Assembly: GCA_021801025.1 (NCBI GenBank)
Contig: JAJYYK010000005.1
Span: forward strand, 62,001-126,000
Direction: 5' to 3'
DNA length: 64,000 nt
DNA from: Pseudomonadota bacterium
GTDB lineage: Bacteria; Pseudomonadota; Gammaproteobacteria; Burkholderiales; Sulfuriferulaceae
The notes beneath the pieces were generated by a model. That model had not been told where the DNA came from. It did not search any database and saw nothing but the letters and a program-made list of their open reading frames with translations. The position numbers were made by a program, and so were the translations under genes. Below, one piece after another: positions 45,849 through 56,805 of the stretch (the stretch's first letter is position 1; every line of letters begins with the position of its first letter).

Positions 45849-46585
45849 TACGCTAACTCATCCGCCAGAGTTTGTGCAGCAGCAAAATCCAGCGTACCCT
45901 CATAAATTGCGCGCCCGGTAATGACGCCTTGAATGCCTTCATGCTCTACTGCACACAGCTTGTGTACATCATCCAGATTGGTCACGCCACCACTGGCAAT
46001 CACAGGAATATTGATTGCTTGCGCCAACTTTACCGTGGCCTCAATGTTCACGCCAGATAACATCCCATCTCGCCCAATGTCGGTGTAAATCACGGCCTCC
46101 ACCCCATAATCCTCAAATTTTTTAGCCAAATCAATCACATCATGCTGAGTAAGCTTTGACCAGCCATTCACGGCCACTTTACCATCTTTGGCATCCAGAC
46201 CAACAATAATTTGCCCTGGAAAAGCATTGCAGGCATCGTGCAAAAAACCGGGGATTTTCACTGCCGCAGTGCCAATGATGATGTAATTCACACCGTTGTC
46301 CAGATAACGTGAAATGGTCTCCAAATCACGAATGCCACCGCCCAATTGTACAGGCACTTCGCCACCCAGCGCATCGACAATATCGCGCACGGCCTGCTCA
46401 TTCACCGGTTTCCCGGCAAATGCGCCATTCAAATCCACCAAATGCATACGCCGCATGCCTTGTTCGAGCCAATGTTTGGCCATATCTGCCGGGCTTTCAG
46501 AAAATATGGTGGCTTGGTCCATCAAGCCTTGTTTAAGACGAACACAATGTCCATCTTTCAGGTCAATCGCAGGGATAATTAACAT
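45848..46585 (-). CDS. hisA: ProFAR isomerase
   Basis: This 245-residue barrel enzyme is homologous to HisF, with the catalytic Asp in [14 protein letters not shown] (D8), [13 protein letters not shown], and [12 protein letters not shown] near residue 130. It carries out step 4 of histidine synthesis. The gene sits between hisH (36-bp gap) and hisF. Confidence 0.97.
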   Translation of the reverse strand: MLIIPAIDLKDGHCVRLKQGLMDQATIFSESPADMAKHWLEQGMRRMHLVDLNGAFAGKPVNEQAVRDIVDALGGEVPVQLGGGIRDLETISRYLDNGVNYIIIGTAAVKIPGFLHDACNAFPGQIIVGLDAKDGKVAVNGWSKLTQHDVIDLAKKFEDYGVEAVIYTDIGRDGMLSGVNIEATVKLAQAINIPVIASGGVTNLDDVHKLCAVEHEGIQGVITGRAIYEGTLDFAAAQTLADELA

Positions 46586-46621
46586 GATGAAGAATAAATA
46601 AACAAATGAATAATAAAAATA

Positions 46622-47275
46622 TTAAGCAACGGATTGTTGTGAAGAATGACCTTCCCAACGGACAAAATTACCCAACAAAACCAGTCCGGCATGTTGGCTT
46701 TTTTCGGGATGAAACTGTACAGCAAACAAATTGTTTTTCGCCACTGCACAGGCAAAAGGAAACGGATATGCACAGCTCGCACTCACCATCTCCGCGTCAG
46801 CCGGTTCAACATAATAACTGTGCACAAAATAAAATCGCGCAAAATCATCTATCCCCGCCCAAAGAGGGTGGGCGCGCTGTTGATGTACCTCATTCCAACC
46901 CATATGAGGTACTTTTAATCCTTCTGCCTCTTGACCCATATCGCCGAAAAAGCGACGCACGCGACCGGGCAATATCCCCAATCCTGCTACATCGCCCTCT
47001 TCGCTGTGTTCAAACAACATTTGCATACCGAGACAAATCCCTAAAAAAGGTTTTGTGGCCGCTGCCTGCTTCACCGCATGCACCAGGCCCCGGTCAGCGA
47101 GCTCGCGCATACAGTCACCCATTGCCCCCACACCAGGAAACACCACTCGTTTCGCCGCATGGATCATTTCGGGGTCAGAGGTCACAACCACCTGTGCCAG
47201 CGGTGCGACATGTTCCAGGGCCTTGGACACTGAACGTAAATTGCCCATGCCATAATCCACGACTGCGATGTCCAC
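46622..47275 (-). CDS. hisH: Imidazole glycerol phosphate synthase, glutaminase subunit
   Basis: The 217-residue class I glutamine amidotransferase has its nucleophile in FLGICLGMQMLFEHS, the oxyanion region VVFPGVGAMGDCM, and the catalytic His-x-Glu in AVQFHPEKSQHAG. It supplies ammonia to HisF. The family begins with IAVVDYGMGNL, so the GTG at 47275 was taken as start; another GTG at 47287 is possible. The frame is open back into hisB, but that part overlaps a real gene. Confidence 0.94.
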   Translation of the reverse strand: MDIAVVDYGMGNLRSVSKALEHVAPLAQVVVTSDPEMIHAAKRVVFPGVGAMGDCMRELADRGLVHAVKQAAATKPFLGICLGMQMLFEHSEEGDVAGLGILPGRVRRFFGDMGQEAEGLKVPHMGWNEVHQQRAHPLWAGIDDFARFYFVHSYYVEPADAEMVSASCAYPFPFACAVAKNNLFAVQFHPEKSQHAGLVLLGNFVRWEGHSSQQSVA

Positions 47276-47288
47276 GCCCGACGCCACC

Positions 47289-47879
47289 TTACAAACTGCC
47301 TTTGGTAGAAGGCATGGTGTTCGCAGACAAACGTGGATCAAGTTCGCAGGCCATCCGTAAAGCGCGGCCCAAAGCTTTAAACAGGGTCTCTGCCTGATGA
47401 TGGCTGTTGCTACCACGCAAATTGTCCACATGCAGCGTCAGGGCCGCATGGTTCACAAACCCCTGAAAAAACTCGCGAACCAGCTCCACATCAAATTCGC
47501 CAATTTTATCGCGCGTAAAATTCACGTCAAACACCAGCCCGGGGCGTCCAGACAAATCCACCACCACACGCGAAAGCGCCTCATCCAAAGGCACATAAGC
47601 ATGACCATAGCGGCGCACACCCGCTTTATTACCTATCGCACGGGCAAAAGCCTGCCCAAGGGTGATCCCGATGTCTTCGACCGTGTGGTGCGCGTCAATG
47701 TGTAAATCGCCATGCGCTTCAATACTGATGTCCATCGCGCCATGTCTGGAAATCTGATCCAGCATGTGATCAAGATATGGCACGCCCGTGGCATATTTGC
47801 CACGACCTTCTCCATCAAGATTTAATTCGACATTAACTTGTGTTTCCAATGTATTACGAGTGACTTGAGCGATACGCAT
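47289..47879 (-). CDS. hisB: Imidazoleglycerol-phosphate dehydratase
   Basis: The 196-residue monofunctional enzyme has the manganese-binding histidine motifs [11 protein letters not shown] and [17 protein letters not shown], plus [17 protein letters not shown]. It carries out step 6 of histidine synthesis. It lacks the phosphatase domain of the enterobacterial fusion, as expected for Betaproteobacteria. Confidence 0.97.
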   Translation of the reverse strand: MRIAQVTRNTLETQVNVELNLDGEGRGKYATGVPYLDHMLDQISRHGAMDISIEAHGDLHIDAHHTVEDIGITLGQAFARAIGNKAGVRRYGHAYVPLDEALSRVVVDLSGRPGLVFDVNFTRDKIGEFDVELVREFFQGFVNHAALTLHVDNLRGSNSHHQAETLFKALGRALRMACELDPRLSANTMPSTKGSL

Positions 47880-47895
47880 AGTGATTAACTAACCA

Positions 47896-48972
47896 TCATG
47901 TTATAGAGGAAGATGCGATTAACACGGACAATGCCTCAATCAACGTCTGGCACTGCGTCGCGGTACCTATTGTAATCCGAATAAAGGGCATAATTCGCGC
48001 CGGTTGCTTAAAATGGCGCACAATGATGTTGCGTTCACGCAACAAGGCTCCCCATTGTTCACCAGAATACAGGGGATGACAGGCAAACACAAAATTGGCT
48101 GTTGAAGGTAACACCTCAAATCCCAAATGTTCCAAATCACTGACCAGGATATTGCGTGTCTGCACAATACGTGCGCACAACTCACTCAAATACGCTTGAT
48201 CCTGCACTGCAGCCAAAGCCCCGACCTGTGCCAAACGTCCCAGTGGATAAGAGTTAAAGCTGTCTTTCACCCGCTGCAAACCATCAATTAAATCTGCGTT
48301 TCCCACTGCATAGCCGACGCGCAAACCAGCCAGTGCATAGGATTTTGACAGGGTGCGGATGATCAGTACATTGTCATAATCATTCACCAATGACACAGCG
48401 GATTCCGCGCCAAAGTCCACGTAGGCCTCATCCAGAACCACCACACTGTCCCGATTGCGTTGCAACAACAGGTCAATTTTCTCCAAAGGCAATGCCATGC
48501 CTGTCGGCGCATTGGGGTTCGGGAAAATAACCCCCCCGTTAGGCCGAAAATAATCTTTAATATTTAAATTGAAATTAGCATCCAGAGGTATGATTTCATA
48601 ATCAATATGATACAAACCACAATAAACCGGATAAAAACTGTATGTCACATCAGGAAACAGAATAGGGGCATCATGTTTCAGCAAAGCATGAAAAACATGT
48701 GCCAGCACCTCATCCGAGCCATTCCCCACAAACACCTGATCGCGGGTTACACCATGCAAGGCTGCGATTTCATCACGCAACGCGTCACTGCCCGGATCAG
48801 GATACAAACGCAAGGTATCATTCGACGCGACACGCAAGGTTTCCAAAACACGCGGGCTGGGCGGATAAGGATTTTCATTGGTATTCAGTTTGATCAAACC
48901 CGGCAGCTTGGGTTGTTCACCGGGCGTATAAGGTGTCAGTTCACGCGCTACGGCACTCCAGAACCGACTCAT
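47896..48972 (-). CDS. hisC: Histidinol-phosphate aminotransferase
   Basis: This 358-residue PLP aminotransferase has [14 protein letters not shown] near the start, [20 protein letters not shown], and the PLP lysine in [17 protein letters not shown]. It carries out step 7 of histidine synthesis. The ATG at 48972 follows GAGGCAGAG and was chosen over an upstream in-frame codon. Confidence 0.96.
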   Translation of the reverse strand: MSRFWSAVARELTPYTPGEQPKLPGLIKLNTNENPYPPSPRVLETLRVASNDTLRLYPDPGSDALRDEIAALHGVTRDQVFVGNGSDEVLAHVFHALLKHDAPILFPDVTYSFYPVYCGLYHIDYEIIPLDANFNLNIKDYFRPNGGVIFPNPNAPTGMALPLEKIDLLLQRNRDSVVVLDEAYVDFGAESAVSLVNDYDNVLIIRTLSKSYALAGLRVGYAVGNADLIDGLQRVKDSFNSYPLGRLAQVGALAAVQDQAYLSELCARIVQTRNILVSDLEHLGFEVLPSTANFVFACHPLYSGEQWGALLRERNIIVRHFKQPARIMPFIRITIGTATQCQTLIEALSVLIASSSIT

Positions 48973-49002
48973 TCTCTGCCTCGCAATGCATATTGGAGAC
49001 AC

Positions 49003-50316
49003 TCACTCATCTTGCGCACTCGCCATGCGGAACTCTGCAGAACGGGCATGGGCTTGCAAACCCTCACCATAAGCCAGGGTAACAGCCAATTGTCCCAATG
49101 TCTGAACACCCTGTTTAGACACGCGTATCAGGCTGGTGCGCTTTTGAAAATCATACACACCCAAAGGGCTGGAAAAGCGCGCCGTGCGTGAAGTGGGCAA
49201 CACATGGTTGGGACCGGCACAATAATCCCCTAACGCCTCACAGGTATTGCGCCCGATAAAAATAGCGCCCGCATGACGAATCTTGCCCACCCAAGCCTCT
49301 GCATCAACCAGCGACAACTCCAGATGCTCTGGCGCAATATGGTTAGCTATATCCATGGCTTCGTCCAAATCACGCACAGTGACCAGCAAACCACGATCAC
49401 GCAAAGCGGTTTCTATCACTGCGCGACGTGGCATTTCGGGTAACAAACGATGTATGCTGGCCAGCACCTGCTCAATGTATGCCGCATCAGGACACAATAA
49501 AATTGATTGCGCCAGTTCATCATGCTCGGCTTGCGAAAACAAATCCATGGCGATCCAGTCCGGTGGCGTGTGCCCGTCACAAATCACCAAGATTTCAGAT
49601 GGGCCAGCCACCATGTCAATACCGACTGTGCCAAACACGCGGCGCTTGGCTGCCGCCACATAAGCATTACCGGGGCCAACAATCTTATCTACTTGCGGAA
49701 TCGTCCTGGTGCCATAGGCCAAAGCCGCCACTGCCTGGGCACCGCCGATGGTGAACACCCTGTTCACACCCGCCACCGCCGCAGCGGCCAATACCAGTTC
49801 ATTTTGCACGCCATCGGGCGTAGGCACCACCATAATCAGTTCAGCCACACCCGCCACTTTGGCAGGAATTGCATTCATTAATACCGAGGAGGGATAGGCC
49901 GCTTTGCCTCCGGGCACGTACAGACCCACCCTGTCCAGAGCAGTCACTTGTTGTCCAAGCATGGTGCCATCAGGTTCTTCATACTGCCAGGAAGTCATCA
50001 CCTGATGCTCATGATAGGCACGTATGCGCGCGCTGGCCGTTTCTAACGCCGCACGTTGCTCTGCAGGCAATGCCAATAAAGCTTGGGTAAGTCGCTCTTG
50101 CGGCAGCTCCAAACTTGCCACGCTGGTCGCCTGCAAACGATCAAAACGGTGTGTATAATCCAGCACCGCCGCATCGCCTTCCGCGCGCACGCGATGCAAA
50201 ATCTCTCCCACCACACTCTCTATGGTCGCATCCTGATTAGCTTCCACCGCAAGACGGTGATCAAGATCAGTCCAAAATTTTGGGGATTGGGTATCAAGTA
50301 CAAGTAAATTCAGCAT
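49003..50316 (-). CDS. hisD: Histidinol dehydrogenase
   Basis: This 437-residue zinc enzyme has [27 protein letters not shown], the long conserved [21 protein letters not shown], and [10 protein letters not shown]. The metal ligands are in [10 protein letters not shown] and [16 protein letters not shown]. It carries out the last two oxidations to histidine. It is the first gene of the operon here; hisG, which usually precedes it in Betaproteobacteria, is absent. Confidence 0.97.
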   Translation of the reverse strand: MLNLLVLDTQSPKFWTDLDHRLAVEANQDATIESVVGEILHRVRAEGDAAVLDYTHRFDRLQATSVASLELPQERLTQALLALPAEQRAALETASARIRAYHEHQVMTSWQYEEPDGTMLGQQVTALDRVGLYVPGGKAAYPSSVLMNAIPAKVAGVAELIMVVPTPDGVQNELVLAAAAVAGVNRVFTIGGAQAVAALAYGTRTIPQVDKIVGPGNAYVAAAKRRVFGTVGIDMVAGPSEILVICDGHTPPDWIAMDLFSQAEHDELAQSILLCPDAAYIEQVLASIHRLLPEMPRRAVIETALRDRGLLVTVRDLDEAMDIANHIAPEHLELSLVDAEAWVGKIRHAGAIFIGRNTCEALGDYCAGPNHVLPTSRTARFSSPLGVYDFQKRTSLIRVSKQGVQTLGQLAVTLAYGEGLQAHARSAEFRMASAQDE

Positions 50317-50660
50317 AGTAATTTGATGGCGGTACGGTTTTCAGGGATTATACCGTCAAAAGTTATTTACGTCAGTACACATGCTGTGATCAACACATTT
50401 TCATTTTTCTGGAACGACAGCTGGATGAGTTGATGTATGCGTTCATCGCGGTGCGCAACAGGATGAACATTGAATGGACATTCCATTCAATGGCAGAACA
50501 ACGCAGCCCTGCGTCACGAGAGGCATGCAATGACGAGTACGTGCCATCCCTGCTTGAATCACTTCAACTCGTCGCGTACTCACCCATTAGGTGAAAGGTG
50601 AAACAGTGTAACTATTTCCTGGTTGCATGTCGTTGCCTCAACAACGGCCAACTACTGTTT
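50317..50660. other. Gap between hisD and lolD with an 11-bp inverted repeat and an unassigned open frame
   Basis: No recognised gene lies in these 344 bp. A perfect inverted repeat CATTGAATGGA-CAT-TCCATTCAATG lies at 50468-50492, without a T-run. A plus-strand frame is open from 50322 to 50594; its first ATG (50433) would give 53 residues (MYAFIAVRNRMNIEW...). It matches nothing I know and may be chance or a gene relic. The hisD promoter should lie near 50320-50400. Confidence 0.3.
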
Positions 50661-51344
50661 TCAGGATGATGGTGACAATAACCCATCTTCCATTTTTAGC
50701 ATTCGCCCCATACGTCCAGCCAGTTCGCTGTCATGGGTCGCCACAAGAAAACTGGTGCCATAAGTCTGATTGAGGCTGCGCATTAAATCATGAATATTTT
50801 CTGCCGTTCGACGATCCAGATTCCCTGTTGGCTCGTCTGCCAGCACGCAAGCAGGGTGCGTGACCAAAGCGCGAGCAATCGCTGCGCGTTGGCGCTCCCC
50901 CCCGGACAGCTCACCGGGGGTATGCGCCAGACGGTGTGAGAGCCCCACTTCCTTCAGCATGGCAGCCGCGTGTTGCCTGGCTTCATGTCGCGGCATACGC
51001 CGTATCATCAATGGCATGGCTACATTGTCCAAAGCACTAAATTCAGGCAGCAAGTGATGGAACTGATAGACGAATCCCAATGAGCGATTGCGCATTTCGC
51101 TGCGTGCGCGCTCGTTCAGCGCACGGATCTCTGAGCCCATAATCTGTATCTGTCCACTGCTCGCAGTGTCCAGACCTCCCAGCACATGCAGCAAAGTCGA
51201 TTTGCCCGAGCCGGACGCCCCCATAATCGCCACCATTTCGCCAACTTGAATCGTCAAATCGACACCCTTTAACACCATAACTTTAAGATGCCCTTGCTGA
51301 AAGGTTTTATGCACATTCTGGCATTTGATCACAGGTTTATTCAT
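50661..51344 (-). CDS. lolD: Lipoprotein-releasing system ATPase
   Basis: This 227-residue ABC ATPase has Walker [10 protein letters not shown], signature [15 protein letters not shown], Walker [13 protein letters not shown], and the LolD-typical [15 protein letters not shown]. It powers extraction of lipoproteins from the inner membrane by LolCE. The ATG at 51344 lies 8 bp inside the end of lolC, so both are expressed together. Confidence 0.95.
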   Translation of the reverse strand: MNKPVIKCQNVHKTFQQGHLKVMVLKGVDLTIQVGEMVAIMGASGSGKSTLLHVLGGLDTASSGQIQIMGSEIRALNERARSEMRNRSLGFVYQFHHLLPEFSALDNVAMPLMIRRMPRHEARQHAAAMLKEVGLSHRLAHTPGELSGGERQRAAIARALVTHPACVLADEPTGNLDRRTAENIHDLMRSLNQTYGTSFLVATHDSELAGRMGRMLKMEDGLLSPSS

Positions 51345-52581
51345 AGCGTAATGCCTCAGCCGGTTGGGTGCGAGAAGCCTGATAGCTGGGGTAGAGCGTT
51401 GCCAGCCAGGACAAAACCAAAGAGACCACACCAATCACCCAGACATCATGCGGCATCAATTTTGAAGGCAGTTCACTGATTTGATAGACATCAGAAGATA
51501 AAAACTGAATACCAAAAGTGTGCTCAATAGCAGGCACCACCACACCGATATTCAACGCCAACAACACACCGCCGATTAAACCCATCACTGTACCCGCCAC
51601 ACCGATCACTGCGCCTTGTATCATAAAAATTGCCATAATACTGCCGGGAGAAGCACCTAAAGTACGCAAGATAGCGATGTCCGCCTGTTTATCGGTCACC
51701 ACCATGACCAGGGTGGAAACAAGGTTAAACGCCGCCACGGCGACAATCAGCGACAAGATGATAAACATTACCTGCTTTTCCATTTGTACGGCACGAAAGA
51801 AATTACTGTGCGATTGACTCCAGTCGCGAATATAGTAATCGCCATTTAAACTGAGCGCTAACTGTTTCGCCACCAAAGGCGCCCGGTAAAGATCATCCAG
51901 CTTGAGCCGCAAGCCAGACACCGCATCGCCAGTCCGAAACAATTTCTGCGCATCATTCATGGCAATCAAAGCCAGTCCGGAATCGTATTCATACATGCCG
52001 ACATGAAACAACCCGGCCACATGAAACTGTTTAAGACGCGGCACCATGCCTGCTGGGGTCACCTGCCCTTGTGGTGTGATCAGGGTGACTTTGTCACCCA
52101 ACTGCACACCCAAAGCATGTGCCAGATCATCTCCCATCACGATGTTCCACTCACCGGGGCTCAATACCGACAAACTGCCAGCCTTCATGTGACGACCGAT
52201 ATCTGCCACGCCATTCTCTAACTGAGGCACAACACCCCGCACTTCAACACCTTGCACCGCCTGATCATAAGCCAGCAAACCCTGTCCCGACACATACGGC
52301 GCACTGGCAAGTACTTCAGGATTGCGTGCGACATTCGCTGACAGCGCCTGCCAGTTGCGCAAACTACCATCAAACTGGCTAATTTCAATGTGTGATGCCA
52401 CGCCCAAAATTCGACTGCGCAATTCATCCTGAAAGCCGTTCATCACCGACAGCACCGCAATCAAGGCGGCCACACCAAGTGCAATACCCAACATGGATGT
52501 TAATGAAATAAAAGAGATGAAATGATTACGCCGTTTGGCACGGGTATAACGCAAACCAATAAAAAGTTCAAAAGCATTCAC
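51337..52581 (-). CDS. lolC: Lipoprotein-releasing system membrane subunit, LolC/LolE type
   Basis: The 414-residue protein has the family start [29 protein letters not shown]-type segment, one early membrane helix, a large periplasmic domain (about 50-265), and a C-terminal FtsX-like block of three helices. Only one such gene is present, so a homodimer is possible, as in species with LolF. The GTG at 52581 was chosen because AAGGTG lies at the right distance. Confidence 0.92.
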   Translation of the reverse strand: MNAFELFIGLRYTRAKRRNHFISFISLTSMLGIALGVAALIAVLSVMNGFQDELRSRILGVASHIEISQFDGSLRNWQALSANVARNPEVLASAPYVSGQGLLAYDQAVQGVEVRGVVPQLENGVADIGRHMKAGSLSVLSPGEWNIVMGDDLAHALGVQLGDKVTLITPQGQVTPAGMVPRLKQFHVAGLFHVGMYEYDSGLALIAMNDAQKLFRTGDAVSGLRLKLDDLYRAPLVAKQLALSLNGDYYIRDWSQSHSNFFRAVQMEKQVMFIILSLIVAVAAFNLVSTLVMVVTDKQADIAILRTLGASPGSIMAIFMIQGAVIGVAGTVMGLIGGVLLALNIGVVVPAIEHTFGIQFLSSDVYQISELPSKLMPHDVWVIGVVSLVLSWLATLYPSYQASRTQPAEALRYE

Positions 52582-52609
52582 AACACACACCTTAAATTGG
52601 CGTCTTTAA

Positions 52610-52771
52610 CCCAGATTTTGCATAAATTCACATGACGATTACGCAGTATATTGATTAACAGGAAGGTTTTGAGAAGAAGCGGCGTAGTGATTCATACGCC
52701 CGACTGAACAAAATCTTTCATATCAATCAAGAGGAAAGCGAGGATATCTGTCAATTTATGCAAAATCCGGG
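52610..52771. mobile_element. MITE-like element flanked by TTAA, at the end of ubiB
   Basis: TTAACCCAGATTTTGCATAA (from 52606) and its inverted copy, read backwards from 52775, match at 24 of 26 positions over 26 bp. The outermost TTAA on each side is consistent with a 4-bp TTAA target duplication, leaving ends CCCAGATTTTGC / GCAAAATCCGGG. Between them are about 120 bp without a transposase. IS1380-family elements duplicate TTAA, so a non-autonomous relative is possible. The ubiB stop codon TAA is within the right-hand TTAA. Confidence 0.72.
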
Positions 52772-54469
52772 TTAACTTCCCGATCGCCATATTGAAAAAA
52801 TAACCCATAAACTGTTTAAAAAAGCGAGCATAAAACCGATGAAACCCATAAAACGCCAACCATCCACAGTCATGACAATAGAAGAGCCAATCACCAGCGA
52901 AGCAGTCAGTATCCCCATCGTAACGCGGTTACTGGCGCGGTCAATCTGCTGCCCGAAACTGTCCAGACGTTTCAAATCCAAATCGATACGCAAGCGTCCG
53001 CGTCGTACCTCGCGCATCAACTTTGCGACATCTCGCGGCAAACCCGATACCACTTCAAAAGCTTCTTTAAAGCTTCGCCGACCACGCCTGATTAAAGCCT
53101 CCGCCGTATAACGCTGCATCATCACATCGCGCACAAAAGGTGCCATCAAGTCTGACAGCTGGAAATCCGGATTGAGCTGTTGCCCCAACCCCTCCAGCGT
53201 AATCAATGCCTTGAATAACAGGGTCAAATCAGCAGGCAGCAACAAAGAATTATCACGAATCAAGCTGGCAATGTCATTCAATAAAGCGGCTACACGCACA
53301 TCCTTAAGCTGCAAGTGATCATAATTGGCCATTAAATCTGCCACATCATGCGCCAATTTCACCTCATTGACTTCCTCTTCACCTGTCCAGTCCATCAGTA
53401 TCTGGATAAGATCGGCTTCTTCGTTACGCACCAGAGCATCCAGCAAACTAATTAACTGTTGCCGCCGGTATTCGGTTAAGCGTCCCACCATACCGAAATC
53501 AATCAATCCGATACAATTGCCAGGCAAATACATCACATTACCCGGATGCGGATCGGCATGAAAATAACCGTCCACCAGGATCATTTTCAGCACAATATTC
53601 GCACCGCGCTCGGCCAAAATAACCGGGTCTAAACCCGCCGCACGGACTTCATCCAATCGCGATCCAAGGATACCTTGCAACTCCTCCTGCACATTCATGC
53701 CCGAACTGGTGTAGTCCCAGAATATTTTTGGGATATGTACGGTAGGGTCATCCGCGAAATTTTTTTGGAACCGCGCCATATGATGCGCTTCGGTCAGTAA
53801 ATCCAGTTCTTGTAACAAGGCGCGGCGAAAATAGCTCACCATACCGACTAACTGAAACCGCCGCGCCTCGGCATATTCATGTTCAAACAACCGCGCCAAA
53901 TGCTGCAGGATACGCAAATCCGCTTCTACTTTTCGTTCCAGACCCGGACGGCGAATTTTAACCACCACCCGCGTACCATCCAGCAATTGTGCGCGATGAA
54001 CCTGAGCAATCGAAGCCGCAGCAAAAGGTTCGCGCACAAAAACGGCAAATACTTCATCCAGCGGCTTACCCAACAGAAGCAGCACATCGGCCTCAATGTC
54101 TTCAAATGGCACAGCAGGTACATGGGACTGCAACTTTTCCAGCTCGGTAATCCACGCTGGCGCCAGCAAATCCATGCGTGTAGACAATAACTGTCCCAAT
54201 TTAATAAATGTTGGCCCCAACTCTTCCAGCGCCATTCTGAACCGAACCGCAGGTTCCAGCTGATCGATCTCTGAGGAACGCGTTTTCCAGTGCAGGATTC
54301 GTCCCGCGCGTTCGAGCACACTGCCCATCCCCAACACACGCACGAAATCGCCCCAGCCATAGCGTATCATCACACTGGCAATTTCATGCAAACGCGGCAA
54401 ATCACGTACCACACTGAAAGTTTCCCACAACATCGCAATTTGTACCCAGGACACCCAATTAAGTCCCAT
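52772..54469 (-). CDS. ubiB: ABC1/UbiB family atypical kinase
   Basis: The 565-residue protein has the UbiB/ADCK fold signatures: ELGPTFIKLGQLLSTR with the KxGQ motif (about 85-100), the Ala-rich loop FAAASIAQVH, VVVKIRRPG with the ATP lysine, LLQELDLLTEA, GYFHADPHPGNVMY and LIDFGMVG. Two C-terminal hydrophobic segments anchor it in the membrane. UbiB supports ubiquinone synthesis. It is monocistronic and not linked to ubiE/ubiJ here. Its last codon and stop (SGS-TAA) abut a TTAA-flanked element, so the original C-terminus may have differed slightly. Confidence 0.9.
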   Translation of the reverse strand: MGLNWVSWVQIAMLWETFSVVRDLPRLHEIASVMIRYGWGDFVRVLGMGSVLERAGRILHWKTRSSEIDQLEPAVRFRMALEELGPTFIKLGQLLSTRMDLLAPAWITELEKLQSHVPAVPFEDIEADVLLLLGKPLDEVFAVFVREPFAAASIAQVHRAQLLDGTRVVVKIRRPGLERKVEADLRILQHLARLFEHEYAEARRFQLVGMVSYFRRALLQELDLLTEAHHMARFQKNFADDPTVHIPKIFWDYTSSGMNVQEELQGILGSRLDEVRAAGLDPVILAERGANIVLKMILVDGYFHADPHPGNVMYLPGNCIGLIDFGMVGRLTEYRRQQLISLLDALVRNEEADLIQILMDWTGEEEVNEVKLAHDVADLMANYDHLQLKDVRVAALLNDIASLIRDNSLLLPADLTLLFKALITLEGLGQQLNPDFQLSDLMAPFVRDVMMQRYTAEALIRRGRRSFKEAFEVVSGLPRDVAKLMREVRRGRLRIDLDLKRLDSFGQQIDRASNRVTMGILTASLVIGSSIVMTVDGWRFMGFIGFMLAFLNSLWVIFSIWRSGS

Positions 54470-54494
54470 TCTACCGGATTCGCGCCCAACGGGA

Positions 54495-54561
54495 AAATTT
54501 GCCGGGCAAATTTGCGAACAGATGCTTTGACGAATTGTAAAAATTCGTTTACATTCGCGTC
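54495..54561 (+). promoter_or_regulatory. Promoter and inverted repeats between ubiB and the NlpC/P60 gene
   Basis: A strong promoter reads toward the plus-strand gene: -35 TTGACG (54527-54532), 17-bp spacer, -10 TACATT (54550-54555). The ATG at 54562 is only 6 bp beyond the -10, so the transcript would be leaderless or nearly so. Two inverted repeats lie in the same region: AAATTTGCC-G-GGCAAATTT (54495-54513) and ACGAATT-N5-AATTCGT (54530-54548, in the spacer). Both could bind a dimeric regulator. Confidence 0.6.
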
Positions 54562-55161
54562 ATGGGGAATTTTTTATGCATCTATCTTGTGGCCGTTCTA
54601 CTGACCAGTGTACCGGGCTGGGCCGATGACGGATCTGCGACAACCGTTGTGCCAGCAATCACCGCGCAGCTTCCTGCCACATCGCCCGCAACCCCTTCAG
54701 AACGTCCTTCCCGAACGGAATTGGCCCTATTTGCCATGGGATTAATTGGTGCAGTGTACAAACCTGGCGGCGACAACCCGGAACTGGGTATGGATTGCAG
54801 CGGTTTTGTACATTACGTATTTCATGAAGTTGCCGGACTCAAATTACCGCACAGCGCGCTTGCACTGAGTAAAATTAATGAGGTCATCAGCAAAGCCGAT
54901 CTCAAACCTGGCGACCTGGTGTTTTTTAAAACTACGCGACGAGTCTTTTCACATGTAGGCATTTATCTCGGTGGCAATGAGTTTGTGCATGCCTCCAGCA
55001 GCGAAACAGGTAAAGTAATGATTTCCAGTTTGGATAATGTCTACTGGTCAAAGCATTATGAAGGCGCACGCCGCGTACTCACTGCCAGCAACACATCATT
55101 GAATCACTCACCTGCCATATCAGACCCTATCGCAACCTTTGCCAAACAAGATATCCAGTGA
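54562..55161 (+). CDS. NlpC/P60 (C40) family cell-wall hydrolase
   Basis: The 199-residue protein has a signal peptide (about 1-21, ending GWA), a Pro/Thr/Ala-rich linker, and an NlpC/P60 domain. The catalytic Cys is in GMDCSGFVHYVF (C79) and the His in VFSHVGIYLGG (about 130). It probably cuts the peptide stems of peptidoglycan. No ribosome-binding site precedes the ATG, in line with the leaderless promoter just upstream. Confidence 0.9.
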   Translation: MGNFLCIYLVAVLLTSVPGWADDGSATTVVPAITAQLPATSPATPSERPSRTELALFAMGLIGAVYKPGGDNPELGMDCSGFVHYVFHEVAGLKLPHSALALSKINEVISKADLKPGDLVFFKTTRRVFSHVGIYLGGNEFVHASSSETGKVMISSLDNVYWSKHYEGARRVLTASNTSLNHSPAISDPIATFAKQDIQ

Positions 55162-55223
55162 ATCGACTGTTGTCGCGTCAATTCCCGGCTATAATGTGAG
55201 ATTGTCTTTCACCCGCATCAATA

Positions 55224-56795
55224 ATGTCTCTTGATCAAGAAATTACCCGTCGCCGCACTTTTGCTATTATTTCTCACCCTGACGCCGGAAAAACAACGCT
55301 AACGGAAAAACTGCTGTGGTACGGTGGTGCAATTCAGGTTGCTGGAGAAGTTCGCGCACGCAAAGCCAGCCGCCATGCCACTTCAGACTGGATGGAACTG
55401 GAAAAACAACGCGGCATTTCGGTGACTTCATCGGTAATGCAATTTCCCTATCGGGAGCATGTCATCAATTTGCTTGACACCCCGGGACATGAGGATTTTT
55501 CTGAGGATACCTACCGCACACTGACCGCTGTAGATTCCGCCGTGATGGTGATTGATTCTGTCAATGGTGTGGAAGCGCAAACCATCAAATTGCTCAACGT
55601 ATGCCGTATGCGCGACACCCCCATTATCACCTTTATCAACAAACTCGACCGTGAAGGCCAGTCGCCGGTTGATTTACTCGATGAAATCGAATCTGTGCTC
55701 GGCATGCAGTGCGCGCCCATGACATGGCCGATTGGTATGGGTAAACGATTTCGTGGTATTTATCACCTTTATGATGACCAAGTACTGGTATTCGATCCTC
55801 AGGCAGAAAAAGGCACCAGTGCGATTGTAAAGGGGCTGGATAACCCGCAGCTGAATGATTTGCTGGGTGACCAGGCCAATGAATTACGTAGCGAAATTGA
55901 ATTGATTCGTGGCGCATCGCACACGTTCTCAGCGAAATCCTATCAAACGGGCAAGCAAACGCCAGTACTATTTGGTTCCGCAGTCAATAATTTTGGTGTG
56001 CAAATGATGCTGGATGCCCTGGTAGATTTAGCTCCGGCGCCATTACCCAGGCAAACAGAAACCCGTACGGTCATGCCTAATGAAGAAAAATTTTCAGGTT
56101 TTGTATTTAAAATTCAGGCCAACATGGACCCCAAGCACCGTGACCGCATTGCTTTTTTGAGGGTGTGTTCGGGCCGGTTTGACCGTGGTATGAAAATACG
56201 TCAAGTGTCCAATTCAAAATTCATGACGGTCAACAATGCCATTACATTTATGGCACAAGATCGCTCCACCACCGACGAAGCATATGCTGGCGATATCATT
56301 GGCATACCCAACCATGGCACCATCCGGCTGGGCGACACATTTACTGAAGGCGAATCATTAAAATTTACCGGCATCCCATCCTTTGCCCCTGAATTTTTTC
56401 GCAAGGCGCGGATAAAAAATCCATTGAAAATAAAACAGTTGCAAAAAGGTCTTCAACAATTAGCTGAGGAAGGTGCTACCCAACTTTTCCGTCCCGTCAT
56501 GTCAAATGACCTGATTTTGGGCGCGGTGGGTACCTTACAATTTGAGGTTGTCGCACACCGGCTGGAACACGAATACGGGGTAGATGTCCAATTTGAAGCA
56601 TGCGAATTCGTCACTGCACGCTGGTTACGCGGCAGCGATGCGGCACTCAAGTTGATTGCCGACAAACAAGGTTTCAACGTGGCGATAGATGGCAGTGGAA
56701 TGCAAGTCTATTTAGCGCCTAACCGTGTCAACCTGGACATGACACGCGAGCGCTTTCCAGACCTGGAATTTCTTGAAACCAGAGAGATTTACTGA
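55224..56795 (+). CDS. prfC: Peptide chain release factor 3
   Basis: This 523-residue translational GTPase has G1 [15 protein letters not shown] (about 17-31), the RF3-type switch region [18 protein letters not shown]3 [14 protein letters not shown] and G4 NKLDREG. It recycles RF1/RF2 from the ribosome after termination. The final codons overlap the approach to the next gene, which starts 10 bp after the stop. Confidence 0.97.
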   Translation: MSLDQEITRRRTFAIISHPDAGKTTLTEKLLWYGGAIQVAGEVRARKASRHATSDWMELEKQRGISVTSSVMQFPYREHVINLLDTPGHEDFSEDTYRTLTAVDSAVMVIDSVNGVEAQTIKLLNVCRMRDTPIITFINKLDREGQSPVDLLDEIESVLGMQCAPMTWPIGMGKRFRGIYHLYDDQVLVFDPQAEKGTSAIVKGLDNPQLNDLLGDQANELRSEIELIRGASHTFSAKSYQTGKQTPVLFGSAVNNFGVQMMLDALVDLAPAPLPRQTETRTVMPNEEKFSGFVFKIQANMDPKHRDRIAFLRVCSGRFDRGMKIRQVSNSKFMTVNNAITFMAQDRSTTDEAYAGDIIGIPNHGTIRLGDTFTEGESLKFTGIPSFAPEFFRKARIKNPLKIKQLQKGLQQLAEEGATQLFRPVMSNDLILGAVGTLQFEVVAHRLEHEYGVDVQFEACEFVTARWLRGSDAALKLIADKQGFNVAIDGSGMQVYLAPNRVNLDMTRERFPDLEFLETREIY

Positions 56796-56805
56796 GGGCT
56801 CGTTC

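Noticed and set aside
47276-47431. N-terminal extension of hisH reading back into hisB
   Set aside because: HisH proteins start at the IAVVDYGMGN strand; the extension is hisB sequence in another frame.
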